Shown here piece by piece: positions 16,528 to 24,871 of a stretch of DNA of 64,000 nt. The DNA is taken from contig JACKFH010000006.1 in assembly GCA_020632575.1 (NCBI GenBank), positions 1 through 64,000 on the forward strand, given 5' to 3'. A program made the position numbers and the translations under genes. The notes under the pieces were generated by a model, which saw only the letters and a program-made list of their open reading frames with translations, did no database searches and was not told the origin of the DNA. The DNA is from Candidatus Omnitrophota bacterium (lineage in GTDB: Bacteria > Hinthialibacterota > Hinthialibacteria > OLB16). Each line of letters starts with the position of its first letter. Within the stretch, counting starts at the first letter, position 1.

Positions 16528-17739
16528 GTGAAAAGGAAAAGCATTGTCTGGGCGATAATCGGGATACTGGTCCAAGCCAGTTCGGCTGGGGAATGGCCAA
16601 CCTTTCTTGGCCCTAACCGAAATGGTGTTGTGGAAGACGCCAAATGGAATCCCACATTCCCAAAGGACGGCCCTAAGATTCTCTGGCGCGCAAGGGTGGG
16701 AACTGGATTCTCCGCCATTTCTGTGAGCGATGGGCGCGCCCTTGTTGCTGGAAACAATGAGGGAGAGGACACACTGTACTGTTTCAACGCTGAAACGGGT
16801 AAAGAAATTTGGCGGCTTTCATACCCTTGTCCCATTTTGGATCGAAACCATGAGGGGGGACCCGCTGCGGCGGTCACGATTGATGGAGACCGGATCTATC
16901 ACCTTTCCCGACAAGGTGAAATACGATGCATTGAGGCCGAATCCGGTTCAATCGTGTGGGAGAAAAATCTCCCCAAGGAGTATGAAATACCCTTCCCCAA
17001 TTACGCTTTCTCAGCCACTCCCTTAATCGAGGGGACTTGGGTGATCGTTGATGTGGGAACCGTTTTCGCGCTGAATAAAACCAATGGCGAGGTGGTCTGG
17101 AAATCTGAGCCGTATATGGCGGGTTATGGTTCCCCCATTGCATTTACTGTTAAGGACCAACGAATTCTGGCTGTCCTCAACGCGCCGGGACTGACTCTAT
17201 TCGACATGAAAACGGGTGTGACACTTTCCCAACGGGAATGGCACACTTACGACAACTGCAACACTACAACCCCCACGCTAGTTGGAAATGATCACATCTT
17301 CATTTCAACAGGATACAATCGGGGTTGCTCGCTCTTCGATGTATCCGACCCAACCGAAATCCGAACCGTTTACGAAAACGGAAACATGAACAACCATTTC
17401 GCCAATTCGATTCTCGTTAATGGCTATCTCTATGGATTCGACGGCCAAATGCATAAGGGCCCTGTCCCTTTGAAATGCCTGAATGCGGAAACTGGTGAAA
17501 ATGTCTGGCAAACTGAGCGAGTTTTGAACGGCGCTTTGATTGTCGCCAACGAAACGATGATCATCCTGACCGAAAATGGAGAATTAGTGACTGCGAAGGC
17601 CTCACCTGATGGGTACGATGAAATCTCCCGGTCACAGGTTCTTGGCCGAAAAGCCTGGACCATGCCAGTGCTGGCGGAGGGGAAAATCTATTGCCGGAAC
17701 GCGAGAGGGGACGTGGTGTGTGTGTCGGTGGACAAGTAA
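16528..17739 (+). CDS. Exported PQQ-type beta-propeller protein (BamB-like)
   Basis: The protein of about 400 residues begins with a short signal (KRKSIVWAIIGILVQASSAG) and then EWPTFLGPNRNGV, the opening typical of PQQ-repeat proteins of planctomycetes. Blades repeat the tryptophan-docking pattern: LYCFNAETGKEIWRLSY, IRCIEAESGSIVWEKN, ALNKTNGEVVWKSE and LKCLNAETGENVWQTE. Such propellers serve as quinoprotein dehydrogenases or protein-binding scaffolds; the calcium and PQQ ligands of true dehydrogenases are not obvious, so a BamB-like structural role fits better. The GTG at 16528 follows GGAGGAAG by 10 bases; a GTG 33 bases earlier gives a poor signal peptide. It is divergent from the phosphodiester glycosidase gene. 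Confidence 0.85.
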   Translation: MKRKSIVWAIIGILVQASSAGEWPTFLGPNRNGVVEDAKWNPTFPKDGPKILWRARVGTGFSAISVSDGRALVAGNNEGEDTLYCFNAETGKEIWRLSYPCPILDRNHEGGPAAAVTIDGDRIYHLSRQGEIRCIEAESGSIVWEKNLPKEYEIPFPNYAFSATPLIEGTWVIVDVGTVFALNKTNGEVVWKSEPYMAGYGSPIAFTVKDQRILAVLNAPGLTLFDMKTGVTLSQREWHTYDNCNTTTPTLVGNDHIFISTGYNRGCSLFDVSDPTEIRTVYENGNMNNHFANSILVNGYLYGFDGQMHKGPVPLKCLNAETGENVWQTERVLNGALIVANETMIILTENGELVTAKASPDGYDEISRSQVLGRKAWTMPVLAEGKIYCRNARGDVVCVSVDK

Positions 17740-17785
17740 GGCGCCTCACGCTACTCTTTATCACATTGATTTAATTGATGTTATC

Positions 17786-17816
17786 GAGGAGATTCTCATT
17801 CTAGAGAAATCTCCTC
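17786..17816 (+). terminator. Hairpin downstream of the PQQ-propeller gene
   Basis: The stem GAGGAGATT (17786-17794) pairs with 17808-17816 and a further CTC/GAG pair lies inside. It sits 46 bases after the propeller stop in a 205-base gap that otherwise shows nothing recognisable. It lacks a T-run, so termination is only possible. Confidence 0.35.
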
Positions 17817-17944
17817 ACTCAGTCTTCCACCAGGTCGCAACGGCCTGAGCGAATCGGCTCCATGGTTTGTATTTCACATAACGCCTATTTGATCGACCAT
17901 GACCCTAATGGCTGAATGAAACTCTTGGATAGGATTGTTGTTAA

Positions 17945-20900
17945 ATGACTTGCCGCCTCGTCTATCTTGCTGTCGTGGGATTCTTGATCTCGTTTCTTCA
18001 ACTTTCAGCCGTATCAGAAACCCTATATGTCAACAGCGCAGTCACTGGCGGTTCCAACGATGGAACCAGTTGGGACAACGCCTTCGAGCACCTGCAGGAC
18101 GCGCTGAGCGATGCGACCTCAGGAGATGAAATCTGGGTCGCCGAGGGAGTCTACTATCCGGATGAGGGCGTCGGAATTTCGGACAATAGCCAATCCGCCT
18201 TGTTTATCCTCACGGAGGGGGTGGAGATCTACGGCGGATTTTCAAATGCCGCGACGGACGAATCCGACTTCGCCGGGAGAGATTTCGAGCAAAATGTGAC
18301 CATCCTGAGTGGAGACATCGACGGAAACGACATGACCAATGCCGATGGGATTGTCACAGATGTCGGCGGGATTAGTGGCTTTAACTCGACGCATGTTGTT
18401 TCCGCTTTCGGCGCTTCCGAAGCGACTCTTCTCGATGGGTTCACGATTACCGCCGGAGACGCCAAGGGCGGCGGATTAGCCAGCACAGGCGGCGGGATGT
18501 GGAACTCGGGAGTCACTTCGGTTCGTCTTCGAAATCTCACCTTCCAAGGAAACCGCGCCGCCGACCAAGGGGGCGGAATGGCCAATCATACGGGCGCCTC
18601 TCCGGATCTGGGCAATGTGCGCTTCATTGGCAACGAGACTCAAGGTTCGGGTGGGGGACTCTCGAATCAGAACGACTGTTCTCCAGTCCTCGCGGAAGTG
18701 ACTTTTGAAAACAACCACTCGTCCTTTATCGCTGGAGCGATGTCCTGTTCGACTAACTGCCACCCGACTCTGGTCAACGTCTTGTTCGAGGGGAACACCT
18801 CCGATAACGATTGCGCTGGAATGTGGGTGCGATATAGCTGTCATCCATACTTGGAAAACGTCCGTTTTGTTGGAAATCGATCGGCCGCCAATTGCGGTGG
18901 GTTAATGGTTCAAGATGACTCGAACCCGGTCCTTATCAACGTCGCCTTCTCTAACAACTCAGCAGGAGGATCGGGCAGTGGTGGGGGAATGTACAACAAT
19001 CTCAACTCGAGTCCGATTCTAACCAATGTCACCTTTTGGAATAACACGGCGGGCGTTAGCGGTGGCGGGATATACAACCACCAAAACAGCGACCCGATTT
19101 TCCAAAACTGCATCCTTTGGGAAAACACCGCTACTGGAAGCAATCAGATCCACAACGATAAATTCGATTGCGATCCCGTATTGAGGAACTGCATCGTCGA
19201 AGGGGGATGCCCTGACGGCCAGACCGATTGCACCCTAAACCTGTACACTTTCGATCCTCTCTTCACCGATCCGGATGGTCCGGACGACACAAGCGGGACT
19301 GCCGACGACAATTTGCGCCTCCAATCCAACTCTCCCGCCATCGACGCCGGTGACAACAATTATGACCCGGATCCGAGCGCCTCACCGCCGGACAGCCTTC
19401 TGGATATCGACAAGGACCTCGATCAAAAGGAGCGCGTGCTCGGAGTCGTCGATCTAGGATCTTACGAATTTCAAGGCATCGCAAACATCCGCGCCGGGGG
19501 AGGCAAAGAGACCATTCGACTGATTTGGGATCGCAGCCCTTTGGATGGCGTGTTGGGATATAACGTTTACCGCTCGGATGAAAGCAGCGATTTCACCTCT
19601 AAAGCCAAAGTCAATTCCGAAATCCTCATCGACCCAGTTTATGTAGATGGAGAGATGACTCCGTTGTCGCAAGGGGAGGATTATTATTATCAAATCGAGG
19701 TTTTAGCCGACGCGACCACGGAGATTGTGTCTGGAATCAGCGGCGAAGCGAGTGGAACCGAGGGCGAGTATGTCATGATCCTCCCCGACATCCGGACAGC
19801 GACGACGGAATCGGTTGTCCGATTCCCCATATCGACGTTGAACGCACGCGGAATCACGGACAACGCTTTTTTCGTCACCATCAACTTCCCAGCCGCAATG
19901 GTCGACGCCACCCAAATCGGATTTGAACAGACCGCACTCACCGAGGCTTATCAGGATATCAAAATCGCCACGAACACTGCTGTCTCTCCTCCGCGGGTGT
20001 CCATCTTCTCCGAGGTTGGCTCAAGCCAGAATATCGAACTCAATGGTGAGGGAACCTTTATCAATCTGACCTTCCCTCTTAAACCAGGATTATCGCTCAA
20101 CCAAACAGGCGAGTTCAGTTTCGACAGCGTCCTGCTCAGAGATAACGCCAATACTCCGGTGAACACTGTCATGACAGACACTGGCGCGCTAATCGTGTCC
20201 AACCATTTCAAATTAGGCGATGTCAATGGAGATGCGAATGTCGACTTCGAGGACCGAGACGAAGTGAGCGAAATCGCGGTCGGCAAGCCGCTTGAGGAGG
20301 TCGCCCTTCAAAATCCGCCCTCCGTTCCGGACCCCGACGTGGACACCATCCGCTCGGCCGCCGATGTCAACGCCGACGGGACGATCGATGTCGCCGATGT
20401 GAATCTAATCCGTCAAAGATTTGGCACCAAGAGTGTTGAGCCGTTGAAGGCGGCGGCAGGAGCCCTCAAGCAAACCGTACTCGACACGTACACACTGGAT
20501 CTGAAAGACGCCTACTTTGAAACGCTGCCTGGACAGGTCGATATGTTTGTGTCACTCGATCAACCGGCTTCGGACAACATAGGGATCGCGGGAACTTCTT
20601 TCACTCTGGCCTACGCTACAGACGAGGTCGAACTTATAGGCGCCGAACTTGTGGGCGGAGGCGCGACCTTCGATCAATTGGTGTACGACCAACGGGACTA
20701 TTCTCGTGGATGGAAGCCAGGCCAAATCCGTTTGGTGGTCAGCGCAAACAGCAACAAGGCCGTGTCGGCGGATTTCGTGAAGATCAAGTTTCGGGAAGTG
20801 GATCCGGTCACTGAAATGTCCACCAACCTCAGGTTTAGAACCGCAAAGATTGCTCGCCGGTCCGGCGAGGACATACGCTGGAACAACAACATCCAGTTGC

Positions 20901-21568
20901 TGGATGGACAGATTTTCTTCATGGCTCCAACCCCAACAGAAACTCCCACAGACACCCCGCAGGACACTCCGACGAACACTCACACCCCATCCGAGACCCC
21001 AACCCCAAGTCACACCCCGATGGAGCCGACCGATACTTTCACCCCGACATCAACCGAGACGCCTATTGAAATCCCCACCGACACCCACACTCCCACGCCA
21101 ACCGAGACGCCCACGGACACATCAGTTCGCGAAGGTCTTATCGCGATGGCGGACGCCTATCCCAATCCCGCGGTGAGCGGGCAGTTGGTAACGCTCGATG
21201 GAACGGCAAGCACGGGAGAGCAGGTCAATGGATATTCCTGGGAACAATTGGGTGACAATCCGATGGTGGTCATCACTGCGCCGAATAACGCAACAGCCAC
21301 CTTCGTGGCCCCGATCGTATCGGTGACAGAGACCCTCACCTTTCAACTCACAATTTTTGGAGTGGGAGGCAGCCCTCCCTCGTTTCAAGATACAGAACAG
21401 GTGACGGTCATTGTTTTTCCTTTGGAACCCATCGATTTGGACCTGTTTGAAGACAATCGAATTGATTCCCGGGACCTCGTTCTATTCCTGGAGATGTTCG
21501 GGCCAAGCGGGCCTTTCAAATCTGAGGATATCTTTCGCTTTTCAATGGAATGGCTTTCAACCAGGTGA
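17945..21568 (+). CDS. Large secreted beta-helix protein with cohesin-like domains, dockerin-like repeats and Thr/Pro linker
   Basis: The 1207-residue protein has a signal peptide (residues 1-24) and a right-handed beta-helix of about 450 residues with repeated GGGM/GGGIYN turns. That helix ends in the LRLQSNSPAIDAGD element of choice-of-anchor Q proteins. A fibronectin-III-like domain comes next (NIRAGGGKETIRLIWDRSP...GYNVYRS). A cohesin-like sandwich follows, then a dockerin-like pair of calcium loops (GDVNGDANVDFEDRDE, ADVNADGTIDVADVNLIRQR), a second cohesin-like sandwich and a Thr/Pro linker. A PKD/REJ-like domain and a short C-terminal dockerin-like half repeat (FEDNRIDSRDLVLFLEMFG) close the protein. 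It is most likely surface-exposed and adhesive or glycan-binding. Its last 12 bases overlap the stop of the converging TlpA gene. No catalytic residues were identified. Confidence 0.85.
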   Translation: MTCRLVYLAVVGFLISFLQLSAVSETLYVNSAVTGGSNDGTSWDNAFEHLQDALSDATSGDEIWVAEGVYYPDEGVGISDNSQSALFILTEGVEIYGGFSNAATDESDFAGRDFEQNVTILSGDIDGNDMTNADGIVTDVGGISGFNSTHVVSAFGASEATLLDGFTITAGDAKGGGLASTGGGMWNSGVTSVRLRNLTFQGNRAADQGGGMANHTGASPDLGNVRFIGNETQGSGGGLSNQNDCSPVLAEVTFENNHSSFIAGAMSCSTNCHPTLVNVLFEGNTSDNDCAGMWVRYSCHPYLENVRFVGNRSAANCGGLMVQDDSNPVLINVAFSNNSAGGSGSGGGMYNNLNSSPILTNVTFWNNTAGVSGGGIYNHQNSDPIFQNCILWENTATGSNQIHNDKFDCDPVLRNCIVEGGCPDGQTDCTLNLYTFDPLFTDPDGPDDTSGTADDNLRLQSNSPAIDAGDNNYDPDPSASPPDSLLDIDKDLDQKERVLGVVDLGSYEFQGIANIRAGGGKETIRLIWDRSPLDGVLGYNVYRSDESSDFTSKAKVNSEILIDPVYVDGEMTPLSQGEDYYYQIEVLADATTEIVSGISGEASGTEGEYVMILPDIRTATTESVVRFPISTLNARGITDNAFFVTINFPAAMVDATQIGFEQTALTEAYQDIKIATNTAVSPPRVSIFSEVGSSQNIELNGEGTFINLTFPLKPGLSLNQTGEFSFDSVLLRDNANTPVNTVMTDTGALIVSNHFKLGDVNGDANVDFEDRDEVSEIAVGKPLEEVALQNPPSVPDPDVDTIRSAADVNADGTIDVADVNLIRQRFGTKSVEPLKAAAGALKQTVLDTYTLDLKDAYFETLPGQVDMFVSLDQPASDNIGIAGTSFTLAYATDEVELIGAELVGGGATFDQLVYDQRDYSRGWKPGQIRLVVSANSNKAVSADFVKIKFREVDPVTEMSTNLRFRTAKIARRSGEDIRWNNNIQLLDGQIFFMAPTPTETPTDTPQDTPTNTHTPSETPTPSHTPMEPTDTFTPTSTETPIEIPTDTHTPTPTETPTDTSVREGLIAMADAYPNPAVSGQLVTLDGTASTGEQVNGYSWEQLGDNPMVVITAPNNATATFVAPIVSVTETLTFQLTIFGVGGSPPSFQDTEQVTVIVFPLEPIDLDLFEDNRIDSRDLVLFLEMFGPSGPFKSEDIFRFSMEWLSTR
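20931..21125 (+). repeat. Coding Thr/Pro-rich linker
   Basis: About 65 codons encode PTETPTDTPQDTPTNTHTP-type text built on irregular 6- to 12-base repeats of ACNCCN. It is a flexible, probably O-glycosylated spacer between the cohesin-like and PKD-like parts of the beta-helix protein, and a likely site of length variation. Confidence 0.85.
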
Positions 21569-22174
21569 AGGTGATCGGGGGGACGCTTCATCGGGGGTTT
21601 CGTCGTTCTGCGGGGCTTTAGGCGCCAGCTCAACCAATTGGGCCACAACTTCATCCCCATCCCATTTCGCGCCTCCCACATGGGAATCCAGAATTCTCCC
21701 TTCCGAATCCAGGATATAGGTGGCGGGGATCCCTTCCGAGGTCCACTTCCGGGCATCCCCCGGACTCCGGAAATACATCGCTTCAGGGTACTCGCGTTTC
21801 TCGATAAACGGCCTAATCTCCGAGGGTTCCTCGCGCGATACGAAAATCACCTCGACGTTTTTTCCCCGAGTCTTCTCTCCAAGCGAAACAAGACTCGGCA
21901 TTTCGCTCACACAGGGTGGGCACCAGGTTGCCCAAAAATTCACTACAAGGACCTTCCCGCTCCAATCCGCGATCGACCGCGCCTCCCCATCGAGAGTCTC
22001 GAGGTCCGGGATCTTCATTTCCGATCCTCTCGAAACCTCAATATCGGGAGTGGGAAAGAAAGCGCCTCCTGCGAATAACCTCACCAGGATGAATGACCCA
22101 AACAATACGAGGAACAGGACAACAAATGGGTTGAACTTATTTTCGGTCTTAGCGGCGTTCATCTTCTTACTCAT
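21557..22174 (-). CDS. TlpA/ResA-like membrane-anchored thioredoxin
   Basis: The 205-residue protein has one N-terminal membrane segment (residues 17-36) and a periplasmic thioredoxin-fold domain. The domain carries VLVVNFWATWCPPCVSEMP, with the redox pair Cys85-Pro-Pro-Cys88 and the cis-Pro in GIPATYILDSEG. TlpA/ResA proteins reduce disulfides in apocytochromes or periplasmic proteins, so it could serve the cytochrome c proteins encoded in this window. The ATG at 22174 gives a compact N-terminus; a TTG seven codons earlier overlaps the upstream ThiO stop. The two genes are probably cotranscribed. The C-terminal tail is proline-rich and of low complexity. It converges and overlaps by 12 bases with the beta-helix gene. 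Confidence 0.9.
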   Translation of the reverse strand: MSKKMNAAKTENKFNPFVVLFLVLFGSFILVRLFAGGAFFPTPDIEVSRGSEMKIPDLETLDGEARSIADWSGKVLVVNFWATWCPPCVSEMPSLVSLGEKTRGKNVEVIFVSREEPSEIRPFIEKREYPEAMYFRSPGDARKWTSEGIPATYILDSEGRILDSHVGGAKWDGDEVVAQLVELAPKAPQNDETPDEASPRSPSPG

Positions 22175-22191
22175 TTTGGCGTCCCGCCCAA

Positions 22192-23346
22192 TCAATGGAG
22201 ATCGGAACGTGGGGACAGATCGATCCCTTCCATTTGATGGACTCGGTTTGGAGTGAAAGGCGAGACATCAAAAGAGAGGGGCTTTCCGAGCATCGATTCC
22301 GCCACCACCCTTGCGGTAATTGGGGACAAAATGATCCCGCTACGATAATGACCCGTCGCGCAGAGGAAACCCTCCAGCCCCTCAAAGGGACCGATAAAAG
22401 GCAAGCCATCCAATGTTAGCGGCCGAAAACCATGCCAGACATCTTCCACAGAGGATTTGTCCAAACAGGGGAAGAATCCTTTCGCGCTGGTCAGCAGGTG
22501 CGCGATCCCCTCAAGCGTGTTCCGCCTTTGGAATCCAACCCACTCCTCGGTCGATCCCACCACGATCCGCCCTTCATCGCGCGGCGTGAGATAGGTCTTG
22601 CCGTAATGGACAATGTGTTCGACCGGTCTCGATCGGTCGTTTAAGAGGATAATCTGCCCCTTCACCGGAACGCCGGGGATCTCCCTTCCCAGAAGTTGCG
22701 AAAGCGCCTGACTCCAGGGGCCCGCCGCTAGGATGACCGTGTCCGCGAAGCATTCCTCCCGGTCGGTTTTCACCCCAACCACCCGGTCCCCCTCGGTGAT
22801 AAAACCCAGAACTTCGGTGTGGGTTTCGAGTTTCGCCCCTTTTTTAAGCGCCGAGGTCAGCAAAGCCCGAGTAAACCAAGGGGTGCGAACTTGGGTGAAT
22901 TTTGGGAAAAGGGCGCCATGCTCGATCTCATCGGTCAGGTTCGGTTCCATCCGTCGCAGGTCAGATGCCGACAAACGCTCCACCTCAATGCCATATTTGC
23001 GCTGCCACCCGAGAAATTCCTCGGACTGAGCAATATCCTCCTCGGTCGGAAACAGGTCGATTCCACCAGTCTTCCGAAACCCGGAGTCGATGCCAGTCTC
23101 CTCCCGGAGTTCGGAGCAAAGGTCCTCGAACATTCCAAGGCTCTGTTGTTTGAAGGCGAGTAAGGGCCCCTCCTCAGCTTCGTTGGCCCGGGCAATCAAT
23201 GCCCCGGCCGCGGCCCATGAGGCCTCGCGGCACGGTTCGCCTCTCTCCAGAATCGTGGATGAAATTCCCTCTTGGGCGAGTTCCCGCGCGATCGCGCATC
23301 CGATCACTCCCCCTCCAACAATAAGCACCTCGGTTTGAATCGACAT
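22192..23346 (-). CDS. thiO: FAD-dependent glycine oxidase-like protein (ThiO family)
   Basis: The 384-residue protein opens with the dinucleotide-binding motif VLIVGGGVIGCAIARELA, followed by LERGEPCREASWAAAGAL, the conserved second part of ThiO's FAD site. Towards the end it has DVWHGFRPLTLDGLPFIGP and CATGHYRSGIILSPITA, both diagnostic of the family. ThiO oxidises glycine to iminoglycine for the thiazole part of thiamin. No other thiamin gene and no thi-box-like sequence is visible upstream, so a general amine oxidase is possible. The ATG at 23346 was chosen because the upstream codons add nothing conserved. It is followed by the TlpA gene, 18 bases from stop to start. Confidence 0.85.
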   Translation of the reverse strand: MSIQTEVLIVGGGVIGCAIARELAQEGISSTILERGEPCREASWAAAGALIARANEAEEGPLLAFKQQSLGMFEDLCSELREETGIDSGFRKTGGIDLFPTEEDIAQSEEFLGWQRKYGIEVERLSASDLRRMEPNLTDEIEHGALFPKFTQVRTPWFTRALLTSALKKGAKLETHTEVLGFITEGDRVVGVKTDREECFADTVILAAGPWSQALSQLLGREIPGVPVKGQIILLNDRSRPVEHIVHYGKTYLTPRDEGRIVVGSTEEWVGFQRRNTLEGIAHLLTSAKGFFPCLDKSSVEDVWHGFRPLTLDGLPFIGPFEGLEGFLCATGHYRSGIILSPITARVVAESMLGKPLSFDVSPFTPNRVHQMEGIDLSPRSDLH

Positions 23347-23481
23347 AACATGAGACTCCAATTTCAAGGGATGCCCCTATTTTAGGACGCTCACCGCTGA
23401 TGGAGAACCCTTGCGCCTTCCGCCCTCCCCATTGTGGACCTCCAACTCCTCCCGCATAATCGAGAAAACTCGGAATTATAT

Positions 23482-24867
23482 ATGACGACAGACATGGAAG
23501 AATACGAACGAGAACCCTTGGATTCCTTTTCTCTGAAGCGGTCCCCCTTGGTCCTCCTCCTCTTGATCGTGGGGGTTGTGGTTCGTTTTTTTGTGATTGA
23601 ATATTTCGAGAACTCCCCGCTGACCGACGCTGAGAAGATTTACACTCAGGTCGGTGAAAATTGGGTGGGAACCTATGGATTGTCCATCGATGGTCAACCC
23701 ACCGCGGCGGTGATGCCCGCCTACCCAATCCTTCTAGGGCTTCAGAAATGGCTCTATTCCGATTCCTGGCAACCGATCATCTGGCTGCAGATCGTCTTAG
23801 GCGCCCTCTCCGCCTGGCTCGGAGCGCGCATTGCCTGGAAAGTTTATCGCCAACCCGTCGCCTTTTGGGCCGCTTTCCTTATCCTCCTTCTCCACCCCGC
23901 TTTTTGCGCGATGTGTGGGAAGATCGAGCCGCTTTGCATCGCCACCTTTCTCTTCTTGCTCGGCGTCTGGTTTCTCACCTTTGTCTTCCGACCGTCTTTT
24001 CACCTCTTTTATTTCCTCATGGCCGCCGGGACTTTTTCGTTGGCCCTCTACTTCTCTCTCAAAATTCTGGTCATCGTCCCGCTACTCGCTTTGGGCATCG
24101 GCTTTTTGGCTTACGAAAGAATGGTCGGAGTGCTCGGAGGGATCACTGTCTGCCTCGCTTTATTGGTCGCTTTGATGCCCTGGATGGGTCGCAACCTGAT
24201 CGTCATGGGGACCTTTATTCCCCTGACCACCAGCCTCCCCGGCCAGATCGAAACCGCGCTGGTCAACCGCAACGAGCCCAGCGCCGGACAGATTAAGATC
24301 TCCTCAGGCAAGGGAGAGCTCGATGACTACCAACGATCCCTCGATCGAATCCCAGAGGAAATCAAAAGAGTCGGAGTCGGAGATTGGTTCGGAACTCTGG
24401 CGGGCGCGTTCACCAGTTGGTGGAGCGATTACCCCGTTCTCTTTCAGAAACTCCACACAGGCTCGAACATACTGGTGAGGACTGTCTTGTTCACCTTGGG
24501 AATCACTCTGTTCTTTCTCGCCTTGATCGGAATTCTGCCGACTTTGAACATGGGACAAACTTGGGTCTTTCTCATCGCCCTCTGCGCTTTCGGATTCCAG
24601 ATCTCTTTTCTCGCCTCCCCACCCTATTACCACCTTCTCGGTTTTCCACTCTTAATCCTGTTCACCGCGCGGGGAGTCTCACAGATCGCGGTCTTATTCA
24701 CTAAAAACTGGCGGTCAACCGAACCCGAGTCCGGTCCCCCAAAACCGACCTGGAAGAGCGAAACCGAGTACGAATACGAGGATCCCTACCTCGAACCGAT
24801 CAAGGGACCCCAAAAGGTTTTCGACGATTCGGAGGAGGAGGACTCGAAGCCCGGTCCGCTCTTCTGA
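23482..24867 (+). CDS. Polytopic GT-C-type glycosyltransferase-like membrane protein
   Basis: The protein of about 460 residues has roughly ten hydrophobic segments. Its first periplasmic loop, DAEKIYTQVGENWVGTYGL then PTAAVMPAYPILLG, matches the ArnT/PMT (GT39/GT83) pattern, in which an acidic residue near the first helix is catalytic. Such enzymes use polyprenyl-phosphate sugars to glycosylate lipid A, proteins or glycans on the outer face of the inner membrane. The C-terminal 60 residues are charged and Glu/Tyr-rich (SETEYEYEDPYLEP), an unusual cytosolic tail. No strong ribosome-binding site precedes the ATG at 23482; another ATG lies four codons downstream. The YfhO-like gene follows after 4 bases, so the two form an operon. 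The specificity is unknown. Confidence 0.78.
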   Translation: MTTDMEEYEREPLDSFSLKRSPLVLLLLIVGVVVRFFVIEYFENSPLTDAEKIYTQVGENWVGTYGLSIDGQPTAAVMPAYPILLGLQKWLYSDSWQPIIWLQIVLGALSAWLGARIAWKVYRQPVAFWAAFLILLLHPAFCAMCGKIEPLCIATFLFLLGVWFLTFVFRPSFHLFYFLMAAGTFSLALYFSLKILVIVPLLALGIGFLAYERMVGVLGGITVCLALLVALMPWMGRNLIVMGTFIPLTTSLPGQIETALVNRNEPSAGQIKISSGKGELDDYQRSLDRIPEEIKRVGVGDWFGTLAGAFTSWWSDYPVLFQKLHTGSNILVRTVLFTLGITLFFLALIGILPTLNMGQTWVFLIALCAFGFQISFLASPPYYHLLGFPLLILFTARGVSQIAVLFTKNWRSTEPESGPPKPTWKSETEYEYEDPYLEPIKGPQKVFDDSEEEDSKPGPLF

Positions 24868-24871
24868 TCCG

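Noticed and set aside
23347..23481. TPP riboswitch upstream of the ThiO-like gene
   Set aside because: I looked for the CUGAGA and related thi-box elements on the minus strand and found none.
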